A DNA stretch of 64,000 nt from Alkalicoccobacillus porphyridii (GTDB lineage: Bacteria; Bacillota; Bacilli; Bacillales; Bacillaceae_D). Location of the stretch: positions 248,001-312,000 of the forward strand of contig NZ_VLXZ01000002.1 of assembly GCF_007293315.1 (NCBI RefSeq). Reading direction: 5' to 3'. The notes beneath the pieces are model-generated. The model made no database searches and was not told the origin of the DNA. It saw nothing but the letters and a program-made list of their open reading frames with translations. Numbering within the stretch: the first letter of the stretch is position 1; each line of letters begins with the position of its first letter. Of the stretch, positions 17,961 to 26,680 are shown in pieces. The position numbers were made by a program, and so were the translations under genes.

Positions 17961-17996
17961 AAAAGGAACACCCATAAATAGAAGGTGCTCCTTTTC
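17961..17996 (+). terminator. Terminator of the exporter cluster
   Basis: AAAAGGAACACC pairs with GGTGCTCCTTTT (one mismatch) around a 10-base loop, followed by CTAATTATG. Confidence 0.65.
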
Positions 17997-18119
17997 TAAT
18001 TATGTTAGCCTTTTTCATTAGACAATTTTAGGTTTATTTAGTCGCTTTCATAATCTTGCGAAATTAATTCAATTCAGGTAATGTCAAGTTATTCAAGTTA
18101 TGAAGAGAGGCGTTCAAGA

Positions 18120-18572
18120 ATGAATATTAGAAAATTCAAAGAAGCTGACCGTCATCAAGTACTAGACTTAGCTAAAAGGTTTAATCATGTTGAGTATATG
18201 GAATTTAGAGACAACCGAATCATGAGTGAAAAGCAAATGGATTTAGCTTATCAAGCCGTTACTAATAATACGGATAATATATATGTTGCTGATGATAGTG
18301 GTCATATTTTAGGTTATATTGAGCTAACTATACAGAAGGATTATTTCACAGAAAGAAAGCAGGCATATATATCAGCGATAGCTGTTTCAGTTCAAGGAGA
18401 AGGAAAAGGTATTGGAAAGGCGCTTATGAAACAAGCAGAGCTATGGGCAAGCAATCTTGGATTAAGCGAATTGATTTTAGATGTATTCGTTGCTAATGAG
18501 AGAGCGGTTAAAATGTATGAGCATTTGGGCTATCATAAAGAAATTGTGAAAATGGTTAAACAAAATCCCTGA
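18120..18572 (+). CDS. GNAT N-acetyltransferase
   Basis: A 150-residue GNAT domain protein. MNIRKFKEADRHQVLDLAKR opens the fold; GYIELTIQ and AYISAIAVSVQGEGKGIGKA provide the acetyl-CoA pyrophosphate loop (Q/E-G-x-G-K/I-G), and ANERAVKMYEHLGYHKE is the usual last motif. The start at 18120 has GAGAGG nine bases upstream; the upstream in-frame ATG at 18081 has none. The spacing and the internal loop resemble small aminoglycoside or amine acetyltransferases, but this is not decisive. Convergent with the next gene, five bases apart. Confidence 0.88.
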   Translation: MNIRKFKEADRHQVLDLAKRFNHVEYMEFRDNRIMSEKQMDLAYQAVTNNTDNIYVADDSGHILGYIELTIQKDYFTERKQAYISAIAVSVQGEGKGIGKALMKQAELWASNLGLSELILDVFVANERAVKMYEHLGYHKEIVKMVKQNP

Positions 18573-18576
18573 GTAC

Positions 18577-18837
18577 TTAAACATTGATTAGAACAATACT
18601 TACAACAATAATAATGAAACCCGAAATGAGAGTTATCGTCGCTTGTAGTTTCTGATCCCTTTTATATTGGAGAAAAGCAATAGAGACGAGCGTAACGGTT
18701 GCAAATACAATAGCCGTAGTAAGTGCTGTAGTAGAATCTATGAGCCCCTTTAACTGTAGCATCAGTATTATAATGATAATGGTAATAAATATAATTCTAA
18801 TAATAGTCGTTGTTTTTTGTAACTTATCCATATCCAT
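18577..18837 (-). CDS. Small three-helix membrane protein
   Basis: An 86-residue protein with three predicted membrane helices: IIRIIFITIIIIILMLQL, TALTTAIVFATVTLVSIAFL and TITLISGFIIIVVSIVLI, separated by short charged loops (QYKRDQK). I do not recognise the family. AGGAG nine bases before the ATG supports translation. It stands alone between a convergent acetyltransferase and the terminator of the serine hydrolase gene. Confidence 0.65.
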   Translation of the reverse strand: MDMDKLQKTTTIIRIIFITIIIIILMLQLKGLIDSTTALTTAIVFATVTLVSIAFLQYKRDQKLQATITLISGFIIIVVSIVLINV

Positions 18838-18893
18838 TTACTATCACTCCTTTTACGTTTTTACCGGTCATATATCCCCTTTTCAGGATAACA

Positions 18894-18931
18894 CAAAATC
18901 CCGGACCACTATGAAAAGCGGTCCGGGATGT
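18894..18931 (-). terminator. Terminator of the serine hydrolase gene
   Basis: A 10-bp perfect GC-rich stem ATCCCGGACC/GGTCCGGGAT, followed on the minus strand by TTTTG. Confidence 0.8.
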
Positions 18932-18939
18932 ATGTTCCT

Positions 18940-20874
18940 TTAGCCAGCTAAGGTAAGAAAATTAACAAAGTAGAGAATATAAAATAATCCTACAAGTGAA
19001 CAACCTAATAATAAAATATAGGCTTTTAACATGTATGATCCTTTTTGAGCACTCCATCCTTTCACAACAGGATAAAGTAATACTATGGCAGCTATAAGTA
19101 GGATCCAATATGCTATCACATGTATGGTGAAGTCTGACCATGCTTGAAATGGATTACTCGCGTATTTCAGTATGATCGCCCCCGTATTAATCATTGTCAG
19201 GATACCAACCAATGACCACAAAGTCGCTCCTCTATATAGAAGAGATTTTATGAGAGGTTTGTTCTTCTTAGCTCTTCTACGATTGATCACAAATCGAACA
19301 ATGCTCCAACCTATACCTGCTATTGATAACACGGCTGCAAAACCAATCAATGAATAGATCAACTCATGTGATTCTGCGAACGGTACAGGTAGCTCATCAG
19401 CTATCACACCGTACGATAGCTTTACAACATCGCCATCCTCATTGGTCTGAAAGAACATCTTACTTGTATGCATTCCTGCGTTATCTAATAATGTGTTCTC
19501 TGAAGTCACTCTTTCAAAAAGATAAGGTGAGGTCTCTACATATGTTACGTCTACACCAAGTGCAGCTATGGATAATTGAATGCTTCCGTCTTCATTGGCT
19601 GATATGACTGAATCAGCGTCAGATAGAAATGGCATGATTTTCATTGGACCTGTTTCAACTGAACGAGCAGATCGATAACGCCCTTCTACCTCTTCACTAT
19701 GATTATACTCAGTTGTGGCCTCAGGTACCTCTTCAGATGGACCAATTAGAACATCGGTGAGTTCACGCCTAGCCCCTGCCATTTCCCCGTCCATATTTGT
19801 CATGACAGCAATACCAAACTGTTCATCTGGCACAATGGAAACAAGCGCACTAAATGCATCCGTATTCCCACCATGTTCAATGATACGATAAGCCCCTGCC
19901 TGGCGTTCCCAGAAGCCATGAGCATTACCGGAAAGCTCAGGGTGAGACGTGTATAATGTTTCGTGCATCTGATCCAATGTTTCTTGATCGCTGAATAACG
20001 AGTAAGGACCAGATCCATCGTTGTTTAAATGAGCCATCATAAAATGAGCCATATCACGAGCGGTTGTTGTTAATCCACCAGCCGGAACATCATTAATATA
20101 AGCGGTTGGGTTAGCCACCCATTCATCGCCTGCCCGCTTGTAACCAATTGCCTTATCTTCCATTAGACCTGGAATTAGATCATCACGTAAATCAAACGTA
20201 GAGTCATTCATCTCCAAAGGTTCAAAGATAGATTGTTGAATGTAATCCTTAAAAGGCATACCTGTTAGCTGCTCCACAATATAACCCGCAAGATTTGTAC
20301 TAAAATTGGAGTAAGCCACGATTTCTCCCGGTGAATAAATTTGTTTCGGCTGTCTTTCAGGTGAAAGATAATCCTCCAATTCATAAATATGCTCTGTATC
20401 ATAAACAGTCAGGTGCTCGACACGCTCTTCAAAACCTGCCGTATGAGTCATTAAATGGTTAAGTGTGATCGGCTTATCATAGGTGAGGTTTGACTGGCCA
20501 TCCCCAAGATACTCACGAATATCTGTATCTAAAGAGATTTGACCCTCCTCCACCAATTGCATAATCGCCGTCCACGTAAATAATTTTGACACGGACCCTG
20601 CTTCCATATAAGTCGACGCGGCATCAACCTGGATATTCTCCTCAAGATTCGCTAATCCATATCCCTTTTCTAAAACGATCTCTCCATCTTGAACGATGGA
20701 AACAGACGCCCCCGGCACGTCATCCCCTATATATTTGTTCATGATTTGATCCACCGTTTCTTCCATATCTGATATAGGGATTCCTGATGGAGTAACTATG
20801 CCCTCCGCGTATCCTTTAGGTGAATGAATAGATAATATCAACCATGCTAGCATTAGTAATGTTATTTTTTTCAT
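18940..20874 (-). CDS. Class C beta-lactamase-like serine hydrolase with C-terminal membrane domain
   Basis: A 644-residue exported protein. The signal peptide is ~23 residues, followed by a ~370-residue penicillin-binding/class C beta-lactamase domain. Its catalytic SxxK is in EAGSVSKLFTW, the YxN motif is YSNFSTN, and the third motif is HGGNTDAF. A beta domain follows, then about four membrane helices at the C-terminus (from ~residue 500). The fold is shared by D-aminopeptidases, FmtA/EstB esterases and DD-peptidases; the membrane tail is like B. subtilis PbpE/YbbE relatives. The active site should face outside. It is transcribed alone; the promoter lies inside an inverted repeat (20890-20956). 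Confidence 0.9.
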   Translation of the reverse strand: MKKITLLMLAWLILSIHSPKGYAEGIVTPSGIPISDMEETVDQIMNKYIGDDVPGASVSIVQDGEIVLEKGYGLANLEENIQVDAASTYMEAGSVSKLFTWTAIMQLVEEGQISLDTDIREYLGDGQSNLTYDKPITLNHLMTHTAGFEERVEHLTVYDTEHIYELEDYLSPERQPKQIYSPGEIVAYSNFSTNLAGYIVEQLTGMPFKDYIQQSIFEPLEMNDSTFDLRDDLIPGLMEDKAIGYKRAGDEWVANPTAYINDVPAGGLTTTARDMAHFMMAHLNNDGSGPYSLFSDQETLDQMHETLYTSHPELSGNAHGFWERQAGAYRIIEHGGNTDAFSALVSIVPDEQFGIAVMTNMDGEMAGARRELTDVLIGPSEEVPEATTEYNHSEEVEGRYRSARSVETGPMKIMPFLSDADSVISANEDGSIQLSIAALGVDVTYVETSPYLFERVTSENTLLDNAGMHTSKMFFQTNEDGDVVKLSYGVIADELPVPFAESHELIYSLIGFAAVLSIAGIGWSIVRFVINRRRAKKNKPLIKSLLYRGATLWSLVGILTMINTGAIILKYASNPFQAWSDFTIHVIAYWILLIAAIVLLYPVVKGWSAQKGSYMLKAYILLLGCSLVGLFYILYFVNFLTLAG

Positions 20875-20889
20875 GATATTTTGTTCTCC

Positions 20890-20956
20890 TTTACGATAGA
20901 TATAATTCTTATAAAATTTAGTATAGAGAGTCAGTCTTTCATTTCTCTATCGTAAA
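20890..20956 (-). promoter_or_regulatory. Long-range inverted repeat flanking the serine hydrolase promoter
   Basis: TTTACGATAGA (20890-20900) and its exact complement TCTATCGTAAA (20946-20956) flank a minus-strand TATACT box. One arm overlaps the ribosome binding site, and the other falls about where a -35 region would be. The 11-bp perfect match suggests a regulator site pair. Confidence 0.4.
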
Positions 20957-21031
20957 TCTCACGTTTTTGTCACGAATGATATGCAGAGTCAGGAAAAACC
21001 TGGATACATATGTCTAATTTGTGAAACCTCA

Positions 21032-21101
21032 TGTGAAATGGTTCACAAAAGCAAAAAATCGGATATACTAAGAGTGTAAAGAGAATGTGAAATATATCAC
21101 A
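21032..21101 (+). promoter_or_regulatory. doxX promoter with two Rex/Fnr-like dyads
   Basis: TGTGAAATGGTTCACA (21032-21047) and TGTGAAATATATCACA (21086-21101) match the TGTGAA-N4-TTCACA form of Rex sites and the TGTGA-N6-TCACA form of Fnr/Crp sites. A sigma-A type promoter is visible between them: -35 TTCACA at 21042 overlapping the first dyad, a 16-base spacer and -10 TATACT at 21064. The second dyad lies just downstream of the expected start, an arrangement suited to repression. Confidence 0.6.
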
Positions 21102-21116
21102 AAGGAGGAACAATCA

Positions 21117-21647
21117 ATGTTAAACTTCTTGCAATCATCTAAAATCGCTATGGTCCTGTTGTCAATTTGTCGAATCGCTTTAGGGTGGATGTGGTTTAGT
21201 TCAGGTATAGGAAAAGTTATGGGAGGAGAATTTAATGCAGGCGGCTTCCTTCAAGCGGCCGTTGATAACCCAGTACTAAAAGGCGGTGGCGGAGAGATCG
21301 TCGCGTATCCATTGTACACCGCCTTCCTAGAAAATGTGGCAATCCCTTATGCTGATGTGTTTAGTTTCATGGTCATGTGGGGTGAGGTTCTAATCGGAAT
21401 CGCACTAATGGTTGGTCTCTTCACTAAAACTGCCGGATTCTTCGGAGGAGTCATGAATACCTCTTTCCTACTAGCCGGTACCGTCTCTACCAACCCATTC
21501 ATGCTACTACTAGTCATACCGATCCTCGTAAGTAAAAAGAACGCTGGACTCTTAGGTCTAGACAGCTTTACTCATAAGCTCACTCAGTGGGTGAAAAACA
21601 AAAAAAACAATAAACCTGATATCACCATCGCAGAGAAACCTGCGTAG
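21117..21647 (+). CDS. DoxX family membrane protein
   Basis: A 176-residue integral membrane protein with four helices; the DoxX signature ICRIALGWMWFSSGIGKVMGG opens the first. Later helices include FMVMWGEVLIGIALMVGLF and a segment ending in VIPILVSKK. DoxX relatives include the thiosulfate:quinone oxidoreductase subunit and quinone-linked oxidoreductases of the membrane. AGGAGG with ATG at 21117 sets the start. The Rex/Fnr-like dyads at its promoter suggest control by redox state or oxygen, which fits a respiratory-chain role (inference). Single-gene unit. Confidence 0.85.
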   Translation: MLNFLQSSKIAMVLLSICRIALGWMWFSSGIGKVMGGEFNAGGFLQAAVDNPVLKGGGGEIVAYPLYTAFLENVAIPYADVFSFMVMWGEVLIGIALMVGLFTKTAGFFGGVMNTSFLLAGTVSTNPFMLLLVIPILVSKKNAGLLGLDSFTHKLTQWVKNKKNNKPDITIAEKPA

Positions 21648-21674
21648 AGCCACTCTATGAGTGGTTTTTTTATT
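21648..21674 (+). terminator. Terminator after doxX
   Basis: CCACTC/GAGTGG hairpin with a 3-base loop directly after the stop codon, then TTTTTTTATTTT. Confidence 0.85.
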
Positions 21675-21933
21675 TTAAAAACGAAATTGAAACATGGCCC
21701 CTACATTAAAACCTCTTAAAATATGTCATCACATTCTAATAGATTTATATGGAGATCTTCAGTAACTAGGTAGTTATCTATGTATAAAATATCTATATGT
21801 TTCTTGCTTTATCTTACAAATCAATTAAACTATGCATAAGTCAGTTCTTAAAAGTGGAGATGACCATAGCAAGTCAAAAAAGTTATTGGAGGCGCTTTCA
21901 ACCTCTCTGATAATTAAAAATGGAGGATGTTCA

Positions 21934-22305
21934 ATGAGATTAGATCACGTGGGAGTCATGACAAAGGATATCGAAAAATCAATTGCTTTTTACGAAGACA
22001 TTTGTGGAATGACATTAAAACAAAAAGTTACCCAAAACGATGGGAAGAGAGTATTAGCGTTCTTAGGATTTCAAGACGGTCCTGAAACAGAATTGGAGCT
22101 GATTGAGCACAAGGACGATTTCATTATTGAAGGAAAAGTAAATCATGTTGCGATTGCGGTTGAGAGCGTTGAAGACACTTTCGCGCATTGCCAAAAGAAG
22201 AATGCAAGCTTTATTGAAGAAGAAATAAAAACGTTATCGAATGGGTATCGTCTGTTTTTTATTGATGGACCTGAGGGTGAGAAGGTAGAGTTTTTTGAGA
22301 GGTAA
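21934..22305 (+). CDS. VOC family protein (lactoylglutathione lyase-like)
   Basis: A 123-residue VOC protein. RLDHVGVMTKDIEKSIAFYED is the canonical first motif (His ligand), ELELIEH the first Glu ligand, NHVAIAVESVEDT the second His and GEKVEFFER the last Glu, so all four metal positions of a glyoxalase I-like site are present. GGAGG with ATG at 21934 sets the start; the in-frame ATG at 21832 lacks a ribosome binding site. It could be a glyoxalase or a methylmalonyl-CoA epimerase-like enzyme. Single-gene unit. Confidence 0.88.
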   Translation: MRLDHVGVMTKDIEKSIAFYEDICGMTLKQKVTQNDGKRVLAFLGFQDGPETELELIEHKDDFIIEGKVNHVAIAVESVEDTFAHCQKKNASFIEEEIKTLSNGYRLFFIDGPEGEKVEFFER

Positions 22306-22719
22306 TATTATTCACGAAAGATGCCCTAAATTTTTTAAATATACACAAAGAACGCTTGGATTATTTTAGCCTGAGCGTTTCTTTGTATTCATTCAAAAAT
22401 AGTTTTAATTTGTTGTGGTAATAGCACGCATAATATAAGTTAGAAAAGAAGATTTTCACCTCTTCTACTCCGCTTATTTCAGTTAGTCCAAGAACATTTA
22501 ATTTTGGTATTAATATAGGTTCTTCTAATAAACCAACCACATATAAAGTACTATATATTGAAGGGTATTTGCATTAAACATTAGTCAGTAAAACAATGAT
22601 ATGAAAATGATTAAATAAGGCTGTCTCTTTCCATTACCTTGGAGAAGTGATAGCCTTATTTTCTTCAATGGGTTTCTATTGGTATAATACTTTTTTAAAA
22701 TGAAAGCTAGGAGTTGAGT
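22306..22719 (+). other. Intergenic region with two hairpins and a promoter
   Basis: 22345-22386 is a hairpin ACAAAGAACGCT/AGCGTTTCTTTGT that ends the VOC gene. 22614-22660 is a second hairpin (AATAAGGCTGTC/GATAGCCTTATT) followed by TTCTTC. A -10 box TATAAT at 22683-22688 serves the aminopeptidase gene, with no convincing -35. Nothing coding is seen in between. Confidence 0.5.
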
Positions 22720-23970
22720 ATGGAAGATATCTATAAATTTGTTAGTGAAAAACAATTAAAAAAATATGCAGATCTTGCTGTACGATCAGGTATAAATGTA
22801 CAAAAAAATCAACTTGTAATCATTCACAGTGACATTAAAAATGCAACTCTCGCTCATACTATTCAAAAGGCAGCCTATGAAGTTGGAGCATCTAATGTGG
22901 TTATAGATTGGTTTGATGAAAAATCCACCAAAGAGTTCTATACTCACGCTTTAGAAGATACATTTGATTACTTTCCTAACTGGAAGTATGATCAATTTAA
23001 AGAGTGGGATGATGCAGGCGCCGCTTATATTCATATCATATCTGAAAACCTAGAAGTTTCTAAAGGTATTCAGATAGAACGAATGAATCGCTTTCAAAAG
23101 GCCTACCGTACTAAGCTTAAGGAGCACCACGCAAAGATTAGATCCCATGAGGTACGCTGCTGTCTTCTTGCTGTTCCTTCCTTTGAATGGGCAACAAAAG
23201 TATCTCCTCACTTAAGTGAAGAAAAAGCCGTGCAAACTCTATGGGAGTTAATCTTATGTGGATCTCGGGCAAATGGTGATGACCCGATAAAGGATTGGGA
23301 AGATCATAATAGATTCTTTGAGTCTCGAAAAAAGTTTATAAATAATAATCAGTTTGATACCTTACATTTCATAAGTAATCAAGGTACAGATTTATCAGTC
23401 GGTATGCCTAATGATCACTTATTTTTGGGTGGAGCTGTAAAAGATTTAGAAGGGAAACCGTTCTTTCCTAATATTCCTACGGAGGAAATTTTTTCAGCCC
23501 CCCATAGAGATAAAGTGAATGGCAAATTAACTCCCTCTAAACCACTTATTTATGATGGAACTATCATTGATGACTTTTATCTAATTTTTAAAGAGGGGCA
23601 AATTACTAACTATTATGCCGCCACTGGTCACGAAGCTTTAAAGAATCTTATTGAAACAGATGAAGGTTCGAAATACTTAGGTGAAATATCTTTAGTGTCG
23701 AACCACTCTCCTCTTTCTAAAACAAATACACTCTTCTACAATACCTTATTTGATGAAAATACTGCTTGCCATATTGGTATAGGAAACGCGTCCCCCTCAA
23801 ATCTAGAAAACGGTAGAAAATTATCTGTAAAAGAATTAAATGAATTGGGACTTAATTCTTCACTCATATTAGTAAATGTAGTTTTTGGAACTGAAGATAT
23901 GGAAGTGGTAGGTATTAAAAAAGATGGAACTAAGGTCTTACTAATGAAGGAAGGGGAATTTCAATTTTAA
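22720..23970 (+). CDS. Aminopeptidase, M29 family
   Basis: A 416-residue cytosolic metallopeptidase of the M29 (AmpS/thermophilic aminopeptidase) family, of full length. It opens EKQLKKYADLAVRSGINVQKNQ, with GTDLSVGMP, NIPTEEIFSAPHRD, TGHEALKNLI and ACHIGIGNA in order. The metal ligands include Glu in IPTEEIF, His in HEAL and the Glu/His pair further on. It releases N-terminal amino acids from peptides. AGGAG six bases before ATG at 22720 sets the start. The gene is single and no terminator is obvious downstream. Confidence 0.92.
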   Translation: MEDIYKFVSEKQLKKYADLAVRSGINVQKNQLVIIHSDIKNATLAHTIQKAAYEVGASNVVIDWFDEKSTKEFYTHALEDTFDYFPNWKYDQFKEWDDAGAAYIHIISENLEVSKGIQIERMNRFQKAYRTKLKEHHAKIRSHEVRCCLLAVPSFEWATKVSPHLSEEKAVQTLWELILCGSRANGDDPIKDWEDHNRFFESRKKFINNNQFDTLHFISNQGTDLSVGMPNDHLFLGGAVKDLEGKPFFPNIPTEEIFSAPHRDKVNGKLTPSKPLIYDGTIIDDFYLIFKEGQITNYYAATGHEALKNLIETDEGSKYLGEISLVSNHSPLSKTNTLFYNTLFDENTACHIGIGNASPSNLENGRKLSVKELNELGLNSSLILVNVVFGTEDMEVVGIKKDGTKVLLMKEGEFQF

Positions 23971-24129
23971 TGGTTGAAGATGAAAGGAAGATAAAATAAC
24001 AACTAATATTTTCTGGGGCGCAATAACACGAGATTTAGCAGAAAAGATAATGAAAAATGTATTTCAATGTCCTTTGAAGATCCTCCCTTCTCCATTAAAA
24101 CAAAATGGTATAAAAATAAGAGCTTGCAA
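23971..24129 (+). other. Intergenic region with possible gene remnant
   Basis: From about 24000 the plus strand reads a protein-like stretch (NIFWGAITRDLAEKIMK...) to a stop near 24131, without a usable start codon. It may be a remnant of a lost gene. Weak evidence. Confidence 0.2.
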
Positions 24130-24144
24130 TTGACGTAACGTCAA
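24130..24144 (+). promoter_or_regulatory. MerR-type promoter dyad
   Basis: TTGACGTAACGTCAA, a symmetric dyad 35 bases before the MerR start codon, typical of the operator in MerR-controlled promoters. Autoregulation is likely. Confidence 0.55.
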
Positions 24145-24179
24145 CCGTTAAAGTAAAAAGAAAGGGAGTGAATAAGAAA

Positions 24180-24959
24180 ATGGAGAAAAAATATTCTATT
24201 GGAGAATTTGCAAAACTGACAGGAATTACTGAACGAACACTGCGTCATTACGATCAAACAGGCATTTTGAAACCTGCCCAATACACCGAGCATGGCCACC
24301 GAATGTATGATAATCAATCTATTACCTTGCTTCAGAAAATATTAGTATTAAAGTTTTTAGATTTGTCACTGGGAGAAATCTCTGCATACCTAAAGCAACC
24401 GGAGCAAGATTTATCACAGACCCTGGTCGATCAGACCAAAATGCTAGTAGAGAAACAAAAAAGGATTGAAGTGATTATACAAACTATTGCCCGCGTTCAA
24501 AGTACCGTTTCAGAATCAGACCCTGTTCATCCAGATTCATTACTTGTACTCATTCATGCTTTAAAAAATGATGAATTACGAAACCTCTGGATAAATGAGC
24601 ATGAGTTTGACTCAGTATACAATAGGCTGCACGCTCAAACAGCTCAAATTGAGCTGGATGAAGAAATGACTGCGTGGAGTAGTAAGATGAAACGGTTTAT
24701 TAAAGAAGGAAAAGCAACGAATGACCCTGAAGTCCTTGCACATACCCAAACCATGGTATCATTTATGAAACCAGTAGTTGAACCTATCTTAGATGAATTA
24801 GCGATGAAACAATTGGAGAAGAATGAAGGTTCTTTTTCTGATCCGGATCCTTATTTATTTCCTAACTCTTTTACTAAAGAGGAAGAGGAATTTGTAGAGA
24901 AGGTTATTTATGAGCTGCTTCACAGTAAGGGAATCCCTCATCATAAAGATACAAAATAA
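24180..24959 (+). CDS. MerR family transcriptional regulator
   Basis: A 259-residue MerR protein: winged helix YSIGEFAKLTGITERTLRHYD with GHRMYDNQSI, then a coiled coil (~residues 85-125) and a ~130-residue C-terminal effector domain that is mostly helical and resembles the TipA-like or unclassified ligand domains. ATG at 24180 follows AAAGGGAG by eleven bases. The dyad TTGACGTAACGTCAA just upstream suggests autoregulation; no adjacent target gene is obvious. Ends in a strong hairpin. It shares overall architecture, but not close sequence, with the MerR at 25649. Confidence 0.9.
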   Translation: MEKKYSIGEFAKLTGITERTLRHYDQTGILKPAQYTEHGHRMYDNQSITLLQKILVLKFLDLSLGEISAYLKQPEQDLSQTLVDQTKMLVEKQKRIEVIIQTIARVQSTVSESDPVHPDSLLVLIHALKNDELRNLWINEHEFDSVYNRLHAQTAQIELDEEMTAWSSKMKRFIKEGKATNDPEVLAHTQTMVSFMKPVVEPILDELAMKQLEKNEGSFSDPDPYLFPNSFTKEEEEFVEKVIYELLHSKGIPHHKDTK

Positions 24960-25014
24960 TAACAAGAAATCCCAACATAATATTAGTACTACCAATATGT
25001 TTGGGGTACACTGC

Positions 25015-25053
25015 AAGAAAGGGTTTTGATGAATTCATCAAGGTCCTTTCTTA
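25015..25053 (+). terminator. Strong terminator after MerR gene
   Basis: AAGAAAGG/CCTTTCTT outer stem with an inner perfect TTGATGAATTCATCAA palindrome, followed by ATTG. Between here and 25143 nothing else is seen. Confidence 0.7.
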
Positions 25054-25143
25054 TTGAACGGAAATTATCAGTAATCAATCTCTTGTTGAGTCAAACTGCC
25101 AATCCACTGAGAGGGACCCAAGTGGATAGGGAAGTTGTTGCTC

Positions 25144-25635
25144 TCAATCATGAAGGGAAGCCGGATTCTGAAGCCTTGTACCTAAGTGCCCAACCTTAAA
25201 AGACAGGATATTATCAATAAATTTATTTTCGCATAATACTGTAGCAAATTTGCCTTTACTGCTATGGGTAGCAACTACAGTATCATCATATACAATCTTA
25301 CAGGATATCTCATCCCCATCTTCACCAACTGAGGCTTTAACATTAGTCGATGTTATTGGAAACATTGTATCGGTAGAAATGATAAATTTCTCTGAGTACG
25401 GAACCTCTATGGTGGGCTCGATAATAGATTGAGGGTCTTTTCTACTATTAACATTCACTTCCAAATCAGTTGCGTACGTGGCATTACTTTCGATAATTAT
25501 TTCAATACTTAATTCCTCATATTCTTCAGTTTCGCTATTCAAGTTATCATTCTCTGCGTCGTTAGCTACTTCACATGAAATAAGAGAAATACTAACACCT
25601 ATGAGTAAAAAGGGAAACCACTTAAGCTTTATCAT
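25144..25635 (-). CDS. Lipoprotein of unknown function
   Basis: A 163-residue lipoprotein with signal MIKLKWFPFLLIGVSISLIS followed by the lipobox cysteine (SLISC). An acidic spacer follows, then a beta-rich domain of ~120 residues with two cysteines (EISCKIVYDD and TVLCENKF) that could form a disulfide. The family is not recognised. ATG at 25635 has GAGGAG seven bases upstream. It starts 13 bases after the stop of the MerR gene at 25649 and is probably co-transcribed with it; the protein may therefore relate to whatever that regulator senses (inference). Confidence 0.72.
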   Translation of the reverse strand: MIKLKWFPFLLIGVSISLISCEVANDAENDNLNSETEEYEELSIEIIIESNATYATDLEVNVNSRKDPQSIIEPTIEVPYSEKFIISTDTMFPITSTNVKASVGEDGDEISCKIVYDDTVVATHSSKGKFATVLCENKFIDNILSFKVGHLGTRLQNPASLHD

Positions 25636-25648
25636 ACTTTTTCTCCTC

Positions 25649-26422
25649 TCATCCCTGCTCCTTTTTATCGAAATAATGGTAAAACATTTCATCTATAAAC
25701 ACTGTTACTTCAGTTTTCATACCAAGTACTTTCTCATCATCGCTAGTTTGGGTTAATAGCCCCCAATAAAAGTTCATGAGCTCCTCATCACCTTCAAATA
25801 ACTCGATGGCTTTTGTATAAAGAGTATGTGTTATTTCTTGAACGTAAATTGAGTTCGGTTCCATGTGCATTATGCTACGAATTTTTGAAAAAATAGACAG
25901 TATTTCTTCCAATCTAGGATCATCACTCCCGATAACAGGCAGCCTCTCAAGTATCTCTCTTTGCTCTTTTGAAATATTTAATGGTTCATCAAAACGCGCT
26001 GGAATCACACCATTAACTAGCGCCCTTTTATTTAAATCTTCTATTACATCAAGCATTTCCTTAGGCCTTAATTGATCTTTTAACTTAATGACTTGCATAG
26101 TCGCTTTTAAATAATATTGTAGTCTACTTAATCGATCTTTTTCAGCTTCAATTAAACTCACTTGCTCTGAAAGCGAATGAATCCAGGTTTGATTTTCCTC
26201 TGTCTGAACCTCCGAATCAAAAAGTACCTTAATTTTTTTTAACGTATAACCAATTGATTTTAATAGTAGAATTTTTTGCAGTTTAGAAATAGCATGTTCA
26301 TCATAATACCTGTACCCCTTATCATTAATTAATGAAGGCTTTAGAATTCCTAAACTTTCATAATGATAAAGTGTCTTTTTACTTACACCTATCTTACTGG
26401 CTAACTCTCCAATTCTAATCAT
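25649..26422 (-). CDS. MerR family transcriptional regulator
   Basis: A 257-residue MerR protein. IRIGELASKIGVSKKTLYHYE and NDKGYRYYDEHAI form the winged helix, with KILLLKSIGYTLKKIKVLF following, then a coiled coil and a helical C-terminal domain with unknown ligand. ATG at 26422 has GGAGG eight bases upstream. It heads an operon with the lipoprotein downstream. It is not adjacent to an efflux or enzyme gene, so its regulon is not apparent. Confidence 0.9.
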   Translation of the reverse strand: MIRIGELASKIGVSKKTLYHYESLGILKPSLINDKGYRYYDEHAISKLQKILLLKSIGYTLKKIKVLFDSEVQTEENQTWIHSLSEQVSLIEAEKDRLSRLQYYLKATMQVIKLKDQLRPKEMLDVIEDLNKRALVNGVIPARFDEPLNISKEQREILERLPVIGSDDPRLEEILSIFSKIRSIMHMEPNSIYVQEITHTLYTKAIELFEGDEELMNFYWGLLTQTSDDEKVLGMKTEVTVFIDEMFYHYFDKKEQG

Positions 26423-26596
26423 ATGTGCACCCTCCACAAGAATAGTATAAACAATCACCTTAAGGGGATAGTCAATTTATTTATAATTATAAATACTTAA
26501 AACCAGAATTTAATGAAATAAAACTCTAAACAACGTTGTCTTTATATATAGCATATCCGACCTTGATTAGGCTCAAATGCATTAGATTAAGAAGCA

Positions 26597-26629
26597 GAAA
26601 AAAAGAGAGGTAATTATCCCCCTCTTTGT
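26597..26629 (-). terminator. Terminator of the lipoprotein gene at 26681
   Basis: AAAGAGGGG/CCTCTCTTT type stem (one mismatch) with a TTTTTTT run on the minus strand. Confidence 0.75.
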
Positions 26630-26680
26630 TACGTACGTTATTTTACTATTCGTTAGTCGGCATAATGTTAAAGACTGTTT

